From: Pseudomonadota bacterium
Lineage (GTDB): Bacteria > Pseudomonadota > Alphaproteobacteria > Rhizobiales > Tepidamorphaceae
Direction of reading: 5' to 3'
Length of the DNA: 40,644 nt
Assembly: GCA_023458595.1 (NCBI GenBank)
Contig: JAEWYT010000026.1
Coordinates: forward strand, 1 to 40,644
This document shows, piece after piece, positions 1-8,662 of this stretch. The notes below the pieces were generated by a model. That model worked only from the letters and a program-made list of their open reading frames with translations, did no database searches and was not told the DNA's origin. How positions within the stretch are numbered: position 1 is the stretch's first letter; each line of letters begins with the position of its first letter. Both the position numbers and the translations under genes were made by a program.

Positions 1-183
1 GGCATGGGCGGGTTCGGACTACCTGCGGGGAAATGCGGGCGGACTATGGCCGGAACGACGGCCCCTGTCCAGCCTGCCGGGGCGCGGCCAGGCGGTATTG
101 TCCGCCCCGCCGCCGGAACCGTGCGCCAGGACGTCGGCCGCGGCGCGGCGGGCGGCGCGAATCCGGGGAACGGACGCGGCGAA

Positions 184-855
184 TTAGCGCGAGGTGACGT
201 TCCAGCTGTTCCAGGTGACCTTCTCGGCGTCGGGCTTGGCGGCGGCGATGCCGTTCTCGTCGACCTCGCCGTTGACGATCTTGTCGACCAGGTCCTGGGC
301 GTTTTCCGCACGCTTGGCGAGCGCGTCCTGCATCGCCTTCTGCTTGCGCAGCAGGTTGCCGATGTCGGCGCGGCGGATGCGTTCCTCAAGCACCTCCTCC
401 ATGCCGTCCAGGACGTAGTGGTCGTCCTGCAGTACGAATTCGCGGTCGTCCTCCAGAAGCCACTCGAATCGCCGGCGCAGGGCGACGGGCGAGATCGGCA
501 TGACCAGGATATTGTTCACGCCGTTCGAGAAGGCCCGGTCGACCATGGTCAGCGTCGGCATCGGCGTGATCGCCAGAACCGGCACGAACGACAGCGGCTC
601 CATGCCCTTCTGACGAATCGTCCGCACCAGCCGGAAGCAGCTCATCGGCTTCATTTCCCACTCGGCGACGAGCACCGTCGGCGGGTCGACCATCATGTCG
701 CTGAGCGCCTGCTCGGCGTGGTCGTAGACCCGCAGCCGACTCACGTGCATGGCGGAAACCATCGATCGGAGCATCGTCTGCGCGCCCCGGTTGTCGTGCA
801 CCAGCACGACATCCAGGGACGCAAGCGGTCTTCCGAAGGCAAGACTGGTCGGCAT
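184..855 (-). CDS. Response-regulator-like protein with degenerate receiver domain
   Basis: The 223-residue product has a CheY-like receiver fold over about residues 10-130, followed by a charged helical tail with no recognisable output domain. The segment aligned to the phospho-acceptor reads VLVAEWEM, so the usual Asp is Glu, and the conserved Lys of the KP motif is Met (LVMPISP). The first acidic pair is His-Asp (LVHDN). Phosphorylation at the normal site is therefore unlikely; a Glu there can mimic the active state in other receivers (known for the family, inferred here). I chose the ATG at 855 over the in-frame TTG at 885 because GGAG lies about 11 bases upstream. It stands alone with no kinase beside it. 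Partner and role are unknown; it may act as a protein-protein adaptor. Confidence 0.7.
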   Translation of the reverse strand: MPTSLAFGRPLASLDVVLVHDNRGAQTMLRSMVSAMHVSRLRVYDHAEQALSDMMVDPPTVLVAEWEMKPMSCFRLVRTIRQKGMEPLSFVPVLAITPMPTLTMVDRAFSNGVNNILVMPISPVALRRRFEWLLEDDREFVLQDDHYVLDGMEEVLEERIRRADIGNLLRKQKAMQDALAKRAENAQDLVDKIVNGEVDENGIAAAKPDAEKVTWNSWNVTSR

Positions 856-1062
856 CGGGTCGGGCTCCGTCTCTTCGCGACGCAAGGTATCCCCGCCGGC
901 TTAAACCGCGTTGAAATCGATTGTGACAATTCGAGGCGAATCGTCCTCAATATCGTCAGCCGGTTCGGACGGCCCAAAGGTGGCCGGTCCGGGCACCCGC
1001 AGAGGCGTCTGCGCAAGGGGGTGAGCCGGTTGTCCCCACGATTCACCGGTCTTTAATTATCG

Positions 1063-1110
1063 CCACAATATCTTGTTGGCCAGAAACCCAATGACCACAA
1101 GGGATTGTGA
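1063..1110 (+). promoter_or_regulatory. Tandem NrdR-box-like palindromes upstream of nrdJ
   Basis: Two partial palindromes share the form CACAA-N4-TTGTK: CCACAATATCTTGTTG at 1063-1078 and CCACAAGGGATTGTGA at 1095-1110. Their offset is 32 bases, about three helical turns, which is the spacing known for paired NrdR boxes (consensus acaCwAtATaTwGtgt). The first matches 9 of the 10 core positions; the second keeps the arms but not the AT-rich centre. NrdR is the ATP/dATP-sensing repressor of ribonucleotide reductase genes. The sites lie about 330 bases before the nrdJ start, so they would act on a distal promoter. A TTGACG at 1140-1145 is a possible -35 element without a convincing -10. Confidence 0.6.
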
Positions 1111-1439
1111 AAAATCGATGTCGGTGATCCCAAATCTCCTTGACGCAATCCGTGCGAGTCTTTTAGCGTGATCAACGTTGTCGCCGTCGGCACAGCTTTC
1201 GCCGACCGGCGAAACTTCCTTAAGAGTATCAGTGAGTTAAGCCATTCGGGCATTCCCGGAGGCAATCAAAAAATTCGTCCCCGGCTCGAGGTCGGTCCGG
1301 GAACAACAGCGAGAGGTAGTGTGGCGTCGCGAGGCGCCACTGGCGGAATACCTACCGTCACAAATCGGACAGGGGCCGGGTCAGTTTTGGTCCGGCGCGG
1401 GGCAACTGCGCGCCGAAAGCGCGAACGGGGAATATCGAG
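1111..1439 (+). other. Gene-free leader region of nrdJ
   Basis: There is no convincing coding frame in the 584 bases between the receiver-like gene and nrdJ. Beyond the NrdR-like sites I see a hairpin-forming stretch at 1315-1356, with GGTA pairing to TACC at the base and GGCG pairing to CGCC inside. Its sequence GCGCCACTGG recalls one conserved piece of cobalamin riboswitches, but the other conserved elements are absent. The region is probably a long 5' leader. Confidence 0.4.
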
Positions 1440-4400
1440 ATGCGGATCGAGCGACGTTATACCGTCGAAGGAAAGTCTCCCTATGAAGGTATCGAGTTCC
1501 GGACAACCACGAGCGAGATCCGCAATCCCGACGGATCGATCGTCTTCCGGCTCGAGAACATCCAGGTCCCCGCGAACTGGTCGCAGGTGGCCAGCGACAT
1601 CCTCGCCCAGAAATATTTCCGCAAGGCCGGGGTCCCGGCGCGGCTGAAGCCCGTCGAGGAGAACTCCCTCCCCTCCTGGTTGTGGCGCTCGGTCGCCGAC
1701 ACCGAAGCGCTCGCCGCCCTGCCGGAGGCCGAGCGCACCGGCTCGGAGACCGATTCCCGGCAGGTGTTCGACCGGCTCGCCGGCACCTGGACCTACTGGG
1801 GCTGGAAGGGCGGCTACTTCGATTCGGAGGCCGATGCGCGCGCGTTCTTCGACGAGCTCGCCTATATGCTCGCGACGCAGAAATGCGCTCCGAACAGCCC
1901 GCAGTGGTTCAACACCGGCCTGCACTGGGCCTACGGCATCGACGGCCCCGGCCAGGGCCACCACTACGTCGACTTCCAGACCGGCATCCTGACCGCGTCG
2001 GCCTCGGCCTACGAGCACCCGCAGCCGCACGCCTGCTTCATCCAGTCCGTCGACGACGACCTCGTCAACGAGGGCGGCATCATGGACCTCTGGACCCGCG
2101 AGGCGCGGCTGTTCAAGTACGGCTCGGGCACCGGCTCGAACTTCTCGCAGCTGCGCGGCGACGGCGAGCGGCTGTCGGGCGGCGGCAAGTCGTCCGGCCT
2201 GATGAGCTTCCTGAAGATCGGCGACCGGGCCGCCGGCGCCATCAAGTCGGGCGGCACAACGCGGCGCGCGGCCAAGATGGTCGTCGTCGACGTCGACCAC
2301 CCGGACATCGAAGCCTACGTCAACTGGAAGGTGAAGGAGGAGCAGAAGGTCGCCGCCCTCGTCACCGGCTCGAAGATCTGCCAGAAGCACCTGACCGCCA
2401 TCATGAAGGCCTGCGTCAACTGCCAGGGCCCCGGCGACGACTGCTTCGATCCGGCGAGGAACCCGGCGCTGAAGCGAGAGGTGCGCGCCGCCAAGAAGGC
2501 GCACGTGCCGGAGAACTACATCCGTCGCGTCATCCAGTTCGCACGGCAGGGCTATACCTCGGTCGAGTTCCCGATGTTCGACACCGACTGGGATTCGGAG
2601 GCCTACCTCACCGTCTCCGGCCAGAACTCGAACAACTCGGTGCGCGTCACCGACGGCTTCCTGAACGCGGTCGAGAACGACGGCGAGTGGAGCCTGGTGC
2701 GCCGGCTCGACGGCGAGATCGCCAAGACGCTCAAGGCGCGTGACCTGTGGGAGGACATCGGCCACGCCGCCTGGGCATGCGCGGATCCCGGCATCCAGTT
2801 CCACACCACCATCAACGACTGGCACACCTGCCCGCAGGGCGGCGAGATCCGCGCCTCCAACCCGTGCTCGGAATACATGTTCCTGGACGACACGGCCTGC
2901 AATCTCGCCTCGCTGAACCTGCTGCAGTTCCGCGGCGAGGACGGCCGGTTCGACGTCGGCGCCTTCGAGCACGCCACGCGGCTGTGGACGATCGTCCTCG
3001 AGATCTCCGTTCTGATGGCGCAGTTCCCCTCCAAGCGCATCGCCGAACTCTCCTACGAGTACCGCACGCTCGGTCTCGGCTACGCCAATATCGGCGGCCT
3101 TCTGATGACCTCGGGCATATCCTACGATTCCGAGGAAGGCCGCGCGCTGTGCGGGGCGATCACCGCGCTGATGACCGGCGTCGCCTACGCCACCTCGGCG
3201 GAGATGGCGTCCGCGCTCGGCGCCTTCCCGGGCTACGAGCCGAACCGCGAGGCGATGCTCCGCGTGATCCGCAACCACCGCCGCGCCGCGCGTGGCGAGG
3301 CGGCGGGCTACGAGGGCCTCAACACGCCGCCCGTCCCGCTCGACCACGCCACATGCCCGGAGGCGGAACTCGTCCCGGCGGCCTGCGCGGCCTGGGACAG
3401 GGCACTCGAGATCGGCGAGGAGCACGGCTTCCGCAACGCGCAGGTCTCGGTGATCGCGCCGACCGGCACGATCGGCCTCGTGATGGACTGCGACACCACG
3501 GGCATCGAGCCCGACTTCGCGCTGGTGAAGTTCAAGAAGCTCGCCGGCGGCGGCTACTTCAAGATCATCAACCGCGCGGTTCCCGCCGCCCTGTCGATGC
3601 TCGGCTACGAACCGTCGCAGATCGACGAGATCGTCGACTACGCGGTCGGCTACGGCACGTTGAAAGGCGCGCCGGCGATCAACCACGAGACGCTTGCCGC
3701 GAAAGGCTTCACGAGCGAAAAACTCGAGGCGGTCGAGCAGGCGCTCAAGTCGGCTTTCGACATCAAGTTCGCATTCAACAAGTGGACGCTCGGCGAGGAA
3801 TTTGTCCAGGGGGCCCTGGGGGTCGCGGCGGACAAACTGGCGGACCCGGGCTTCGACCTTCTGTCGGAGCTCGGGTTCAACCGGCGCGACATCGAGGCCG
3901 CCAACACCCACGTGTGCGGAGCGATGACGCTGGAAGGCGCACCGTACCTGAAGGACGAGCACCTCGCCGTCTTCGATTGCGCAAGCCCGTGCGGGCGCAT
4001 CGGCCGGCGCTTCCTGTCGGTGGAGAGCCACATCCGCATGATGGCGGCGGCCCAGCCGTTCATCTCGGGCGCCATCTCCAAGACGATCAACATGCCCAAC
4101 GATGCGACCGTCGAGGACTGCACGAGCGCGTACATGCTGTCCTGGCGCCTCGGCATCAAGGCGAACGCGCTCTACCGCGACGGCTCCAAGCTCTCCCAGC
4201 CCCTGTCGGCGCAACTTCTGGCCGACGAGGACGAGGACGAGGAAGACGTCGTCGAGCAGCTCGTCGCCCAGCCGGCCCAGGCGAAGGCGGCGGCGATGGC
4301 CGAGCGCATCGTCGAGCGGGTTATCGAGAAGACGATCCGCGAGCGCGAGAAGCTGCCGCACCGGCGCAAGGGCTACACCCAGAAGGCGATCGTCGGCGGC

Positions 4401-5156
4401 CACAAGGTCTATCTGAGGACCGGCGAGTATGAGGACGGCCGGCTCGGCGAGATCTTCATCGACATGCACAAGGAAGGCGCCGCCTTCCGCAGCCTGATGA
4501 ACAACTTCGCCATCGCCGTGTCGCTCGGCCTGCAGTACGGGGTGCCGCTGGACGAATACGTGGAGGCCTTCACCTTCACCCGCTTCGAGCCGGCCGGCTT
4601 CGTGCAGGGCAACGACTCGATCAAGAACGCCACCTCGATCCTCGACTACATCTTCCGGGAGCTGGCGATCTCCTATATCGGCCGCCACGATCTCGGCCAC
4701 GTCGATCCCTCCGACATCGGCTCCACGGCCATGGGCGCGGGCATCAGCGAGGGCAAGGCGGAGCCGGGCGTTCCCGCCGCCAAGTTCGTCTCGACGGGCC
4801 TCGTGCGCGGCCGGGTCAACGAGAAGCTGGTCGTCGTACGCGGCTCGGAGTCCGGCCGCGGTGTCGACACGGCCCGCGGCTCGGTCGGCCAACTCCAGGC
4901 GCGCGCCGCCCAGAGCTTCGGCAGCAGCGGCTCGGCCAAGCAGGCCACCGCGCTGAAGCACGAGGTCGAGATCGACATCGAGGTCGAGACGGAAACCGCG
5001 GTCGTGGCGACGCCGAGCGTCGAGGAACAGCGCGCCCAGGCCCGCCTCAAGGGCTATGTCGGCGAAAGCTGCGGCGAATGCGGGAACTTCACCATGGTGC
5101 GCAACGGCACGTGCCTGAAGTGCGACACCTGCGGCTCGACGAGCGGCTGCAGCTGA
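1440..5156 (+). CDS. nrdJ: Vitamin B12-dependent (class II) ribonucleotide reductase NrdJ
   Basis: This enzyme reduces ribonucleotides to deoxyribonucleotides using an adenosylcobalamin-generated thiyl radical, with or without oxygen. The 1238-residue length is normal for the long alphaproteobacterial NrdJ. An N-terminal NrdJ domain leads into the reductase barrel, with NPCSEY around Cys476 and an APTGTIG segment preceding MDCDTTGIEPDFALVKFKK. An acidic linker (DEDEDEED) and charged helix follow, then a TSCPD-type domain around residues 990-1130. The tail is Cys-rich (CGECGNF, CLKCDTCGS, GCS) and probably acts as the redox relay or zinc site. It is monocistronic, with a strong terminator after the stop. 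Paired NrdR-like boxes upstream suggest control by dNTP status. The ATG at 1440 fits the family N-terminus; no inserted intein is apparent. Confidence 0.96.
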   Translation: MRIERRYTVEGKSPYEGIEFRTTTSEIRNPDGSIVFRLENIQVPANWSQVASDILAQKYFRKAGVPARLKPVEENSLPSWLWRSVADTEALAALPEAERTGSETDSRQVFDRLAGTWTYWGWKGGYFDSEADARAFFDELAYMLATQKCAPNSPQWFNTGLHWAYGIDGPGQGHHYVDFQTGILTASASAYEHPQPHACFIQSVDDDLVNEGGIMDLWTREARLFKYGSGTGSNFSQLRGDGERLSGGGKSSGLMSFLKIGDRAAGAIKSGGTTRRAAKMVVVDVDHPDIEAYVNWKVKEEQKVAALVTGSKICQKHLTAIMKACVNCQGPGDDCFDPARNPALKREVRAAKKAHVPENYIRRVIQFARQGYTSVEFPMFDTDWDSEAYLTVSGQNSNNSVRVTDGFLNAVENDGEWSLVRRLDGEIAKTLKARDLWEDIGHAAWACADPGIQFHTTINDWHTCPQGGEIRASNPCSEYMFLDDTACNLASLNLLQFRGEDGRFDVGAFEHATRLWTIVLEISVLMAQFPSKRIAELSYEYRTLGLGYANIGGLLMTSGISYDSEEGRALCGAITALMTGVAYATSAEMASALGAFPGYEPNREAMLRVIRNHRRAARGEAAGYEGLNTPPVPLDHATCPEAELVPAACAAWDRALEIGEEHGFRNAQVSVIAPTGTIGLVMDCDTTGIEPDFALVKFKKLAGGGYFKIINRAVPAALSMLGYEPSQIDEIVDYAVGYGTLKGAPAINHETLAAKGFTSEKLEAVEQALKSAFDIKFAFNKWTLGEEFVQGALGVAADKLADPGFDLLSELGFNRRDIEAANTHVCGAMTLEGAPYLKDEHLAVFDCASPCGRIGRRFLSVESHIRMMAAAQPFISGAISKTINMPNDATVEDCTSAYMLSWRLGIKANALYRDGSKLSQPLSAQLLADEDEDEEDVVEQLVAQPAQAKAAAMAERIVERVIEKTIREREKLPHRRKGYTQKAIVGGHKVYLRTGEYEDGRLGEIFIDMHKEGAAFRSLMNNFAIAVSLGLQYGVPLDEYVEAFTFTRFEPAGFVQGNDSIKNATSILDYIFRELAISYIGRHDLGHVDPSDIGSTAMGAGISEGKAEPGVPAAKFVSTGLVRGRVNEKLVVVRGSESGRGVDTARGSVGQLQARAAQSFGSSGSAKQATALKHEVEIDIEVETETAVVATPSVEEQRAQARLKGYVGESCGECGNFTMVRNGTCLKCDTCGSTSGCS

Positions 5157-5183
5157 GCGATCGACCGTCTCTGGGAATTGCGG

Positions 5184-5213
5184 CGGGCGGCCTTCGGGCC
5201 GCCCGTTTCGTTT
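5184..5213 (+). terminator. Rho-independent terminator of nrdJ
   Basis: A perfect 9-bp GC stem (CGGGCGGCC / GGCCGCCCG, 5184-5192 with 5197-5205) closed by a TTCG tetraloop is followed by TTTCGTTT. It begins 27 bases after the nrdJ stop. Confidence 0.88.
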
Positions 5214-5339
5214 CGGCGACTGGCGAGTATGCCGTCGGAGAACGCCGTCGTCCCTCGCCCCGCCTCCGTCCTCCCCCCATGACAACCCTGCCCCGACCGG
5301 CTCTAATTGCGAGGCGAAACGATCGAGGGAATCATCCGC

Positions 5340-6530
5340 ATGAGTGGACCGGGCGCGCGCGTGAACCTGCTTCGGGAACGGAAGACGGGCGAGCATGCCC
5401 GCGTCGCCTTCGTCGAGCTGTTCTTCGACCTCGTCTTCGTGTTCGCGATCACGCAGATCTCCCACACGCTGCTGCACCACCTGACTCCGATGGGCTTCGT
5501 CGAGGCCGGGCTGACGATGATGGCGGTATGGTGGGTATGGGTCTACACGTCATGGGTGACGAACTGGGTCGACCCGCAGACGACGCCGGTGCGGCTCATG
5601 CTCTACACGCTGATGCTCGCCGGCCTCGTGCTGTCGACGTCGATCCCGGAAGCGTTCGGGGAGCGCGGCCTCGCCTTCGCCGCCGCCTTCGTCTTCATGC
5701 AGGTCGGCCGCAGCGTCTTCATGCTGTGGGCGCTCAGACACCACAACGCCGCGAACTTCCGCAATTTCCAGCGCATCACCGCCTGGCTCGCCGCCTCCGG
5801 CGTGTTCTGGATCCTCGGCGGCCTGTCGGAAGGCGAGACGCGGCTCGCGCTGTGGGTGATCGCGGTCGTCATCGAGTACCTGTCGCCGTCGGCCGGGTTC
5901 TGGACGCCGGGCCTCGGACGTTCCGCGTCGACGGACTGGGACGTCGAGGGCGGGCACATGGCGGAGCGCTGCGGCCTGTTCATCATCATCGCGCTCGGCG
6001 AGTCGATCCTCGTCACCGGCGCGACCTTCGGCGAGCTCGGCTGGACACCGGAGGCCACCGCCGCGTTCGTGTCCGCCTTCGTCGGCAGCGTCGCCATGTG
6101 GTGGATCTACTTCGACGTGGGCGCGGAGCGGGCGAGCCACCGCATCGCCACCTCCGCCGATCCGGGCCGCATCGCGCGGCTCGCCTACACCTACATCCAC
6201 ATCCTGCTCGTCGCGGGCATCATCCTCGTCGCCGTCGCCGACGAGCTGCTGCTCGCCCATCCGCTCGGCCACACCGATCTGAAGACGGCGGCGATCATGC
6301 TCGCCGGACCCGCCGTCTACCTGGTCGGAAACATCCTCTTCAAGAAAGCCGACGTGCAGGTCGCGCCGCTGTCCCACTACGTCGGCATCGGGCTGCTCGC
6401 GGCGATCGCCCCCTTCTCGACCGCCGTGCCGCCGCTCGCGCTCGGGGCGGCGACATCGGCGATCCTCGTCGTCGTCGCCATATGGGAGGCGACGTCGCTG
6501 AAATCCTACCGGACGAACCACCGGCGCTGA
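5340..6530 (+). CDS. LtrA family (low temperature requirement A) membrane protein
   Basis: The 396-residue protein is strongly hydrophobic with about ten predicted membrane helices, and begins with the family hallmark FVELFFDLVFVFAITQISH near residue 25. The RxxxE-rich loops and the WVWVYTSW segment also fit LtrA. The family was named from a Listeria cold-growth locus, but its biochemical function is not established. The start is the ATG at 5340, nine bases after GAGGGA; an upstream in-frame TTG at 5307 has no ribosome site. The 3' end overlaps the convergent patatin gene by 25 bases. Family assignment is firm; role in the cell is open. Confidence 0.88.
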   Translation: MSGPGARVNLLRERKTGEHARVAFVELFFDLVFVFAITQISHTLLHHLTPMGFVEAGLTMMAVWWVWVYTSWVTNWVDPQTTPVRLMLYTLMLAGLVLSTSIPEAFGERGLAFAAAFVFMQVGRSVFMLWALRHHNAANFRNFQRITAWLAASGVFWILGGLSEGETRLALWVIAVVIEYLSPSAGFWTPGLGRSASTDWDVEGGHMAERCGLFIIIALGESILVTGATFGELGWTPEATAAFVSAFVGSVAMWWIYFDVGAERASHRIATSADPGRIARLAYTYIHILLVAGIILVAVADELLLAHPLGHTDLKTAAIMLAGPAVYLVGNILFKKADVQVAPLSHYVGIGLLAAIAPFSTAVPPLALGAATSAILVVVAIWEATSLKSYRTNHRR

Positions 6531-8431
6531 CACCGCGACGCGGGGACCGCGCGGCGGCGATCGGGCCTCACCGCCCCTCCGCCCCCCCGGCCGATCAGCG
6601 CCATCGCCCCGCCGGCCTCCTCGATGAGGCCGGACACGTGCCGGTAGCACCGCTCCTCCTGGGCGCGGCCCAACGGCCAGTCGAGCAGGCGCATGCGCTC
6701 CAGCGCGGGCAGCCGGACCAGCAGGTCGGACCCGATTTCGGTGTCGCGCAGGCAGCGCCGGCTCGTCACCATCATCGAGCGGGAGAGCACGTCGAACAGT
6801 CCGGGGAACCGCCGCCGGCGACGCAGCACGAGGTCGCCGATGAGGCGTTCGCGACCCGGCGCCGCGTCGTAGTCGATGGCGCGCCTGCCGTCCTCGTCCT
6901 CGAAGAAACCCGCCACCACATTGGGTCCGAGCTTCAGGTCGCGCATGACCGAGACCGGCAGGTTGTCGACCAGAGCCCCGTCGACGAGGAGCTCGCCCTC
7001 CCCCGTCGCAAACGGCGGCAGGGCGCCGGGGATCGCGCCGGAGGCGCGCACGGCCTGCCAGACGGCGCCGGAACGGTGGACGTGCAGGCGGTTGCGCGTC
7101 AGGTTCGTCGATACGGCGAAGGCGTTGAGCGGCAGATCGGCGAGATCGGCATCGCCGTAGGCGGCGGCGAGCTCGCGGTCGAACACCGTGTGATCGAGAA
7201 GGCTGAACACCGGCAGCGTGTAGCGCCGCATCGCGCCCTTCTTCACGAAGATCTCCTCGATGCGGTCCATCACCTCCTCGGGCGAAAAGCCGGCGGCGAG
7301 CGCGAGCGCCATCGCCGCGCCGGCACTGGTGCCGCCGAACATGTCGAAGCCGACCCCGGCATCGCGGAACGCGCGGGCGAGGCCGATATGGCCGCAGCCG
7401 AGCGCACCGCCGCCGCCGAGCACCACGCCGACCGCCACGCCGGCGACGAAGCGCGCAACGCGCTCGGCGTCAGCGGGCCGGTCGAGGGCGACGTGATGGT
7501 GCAGGGCGACCGAATGGGCTGAGAGCCAGCCGGCGGTTCCGGCGATCGGCGTCGCGGCGGTCTCGCGCCACAGGAGGAGGCTGCGGTCGCGCTTCAGGAA
7601 GAGATCGGCACAGGCCGAATCCGCCCGGCGCGGCCGCGCGCCGTCTTCCAGACGGCCGACCAGAACCACGGAATCGCAATGGCGAAGCAGCCGGTCGGCG
7701 ATCTCGCGGCCGGCGTCCTCGCCGTCGCGGACGGCCGGCAGGGGGCAGAGCACGAAGCGGCAATCGCGCTCCATGCTCACGAGCGTCGCCTCGAGGGCGT
7801 CGGCGTTCCTGTTGCCGGGCTCGGAGCGGACGATCTGGGTGCGCCCATGGCCCATCAACGCTGCGCCGAGCCGCTGGACCAGGATGTCCGGGACCGGGGT
7901 GTCGCCGACCGGGCAGAGCGCGATCGTGCGCCCCGGCGAGCGGGCGGGCGGATGGGCCGTCGGTGCTATCGTCTGCATCCGCTCGGCCAGCCGCATCAGC
8001 AGGCTCCGCTGAAGCAGCGGTACCTTCTCGAACAGGAGCTGATAGGACGCGCGCGAGACGACGACGACCTCGCTGTCACGGGCGGCGACGACGGTCGCGG
8101 TGCGCGGCCGGCCGGTCAGGAAGGCGAGATCGCCGACCGGCTCGCCGGCACCGATCTCGGCGACCGGATCGCGATCTAGATCGGTGAAGACGAAGAACCG
8201 CCCCGTCGCGACGAGAAACAGGGTGTCCGAGGGCTCGTCGCGGCTGAACAGCGCCTCGCCGCGCCTTACGATCCGAAGGTCGACCATGTAGGAGACCTCG
8301 TCGAAGACGCGGCGCGGCAGGCCGCGGAACGGCTCGAGGCCGCGCATGGCGCGCGCGAGGCGCGGATCGATCCGCCCGGCTTCGGACGGGCCGCCCGAAA
8401 CACAGGCGGTGAGCATGGACATGGCGCGCAC
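6506..8431 (-). CDS. Cyclic-nucleotide-binding / patatin-like phospholipase (NTE type)
   Basis: A cNMP-binding domain (about residues 35-140, with GEPVGDLAFLTGRPRTATV resembling the phosphate-binding cassette) is joined through a middle region to a C-terminal patatin domain. The catalytic parts are visible: the glycine-rich oxyanion loop GGGGALGCGHIG near residue 340, the nucleophile GTSAG near residue 367, and the DGA motif near residue 481 supplying the Asp of the Ser-Asp dyad. This layout matches neuropathy-target-esterase-like lysophospholipases, which hydrolyse membrane phospholipids. I prefer the GTG at 8431, preceded by GGGAG at seven bases; in-frame TTG 8470 and ATG 8422 are alternatives. 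No signal peptide is obvious. Its regulator ligand (cAMP or other) is unknown. Confidence 0.85.
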   Translation of the reverse strand: MRAMSMLTACVSGGPSEAGRIDPRLARAMRGLEPFRGLPRRVFDEVSYMVDLRIVRRGEALFSRDEPSDTLFLVATGRFFVFTDLDRDPVAEIGAGEPVGDLAFLTGRPRTATVVAARDSEVVVVSRASYQLLFEKVPLLQRSLLMRLAERMQTIAPTAHPPARSPGRTIALCPVGDTPVPDILVQRLGAALMGHGRTQIVRSEPGNRNADALEATLVSMERDCRFVLCPLPAVRDGEDAGREIADRLLRHCDSVVLVGRLEDGARPRRADSACADLFLKRDRSLLLWRETAATPIAGTAGWLSAHSVALHHHVALDRPADAERVARFVAGVAVGVVLGGGGALGCGHIGLARAFRDAGVGFDMFGGTSAGAAMALALAAGFSPEEVMDRIEEIFVKKGAMRRYTLPVFSLLDHTVFDRELAAAYGDADLADLPLNAFAVSTNLTRNRLHVHRSGAVWQAVRASGAIPGALPPFATGEGELLVDGALVDNLPVSVMRDLKLGPNVVAGFFEDEDGRRAIDYDAAPGRERLIGDLVLRRRRRFPGLFDVLSRSMMVTSRRCLRDTEIGSDLLVRLPALERMRLLDWPLGRAQEERCYRHVSGLIEEAGGAMALIGRGGGGAVRPDRRRAVPASRCQRRWFVR

Positions 8432-8662
8432 AGCACCGCTCCCTTCGGCAACAGCGGACGACGAGGCCAAACCGGATTCGCGAGGAACGGCCTCTACGCC
8501 CGTTCAAATCCCGCGCGGAGAGAACCACCTCCGCGTTTCAGGAATTTTTCCGATGAGGGGAGGATTTCGCCCCGTCTGTTTCGGTACTGTTTCGGCGGGC
8601 GGTCCGGGATCCGCCGGATCGGCCGCGCTTGACTTCGCCGCGCGCCGGTGAAACCTCAACCC

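Noticed and set aside
1..183. A gene in the first 183 bases
   Set aside because: The open plus-strand frame is antisense-like and Gly/Arg-rich with no motif, and no frame has a ribosome site or recognisable product.
1111..1439. Cobalamin riboswitch before the B12-dependent reductase
   Set aside because: Only a GCCACTG-like piece is present; the closing B12 box and the GGGAA...GGTG elements in the right order are missing.
1266..5480. Very long minus-strand open frame (1404 codons) opposite nrdJ
   Set aside because: It is a GC-rich antisense frame with Arg/Asp/Val-heavy composition and no domain, fully explained by codon bias of nrdJ on the other strand.
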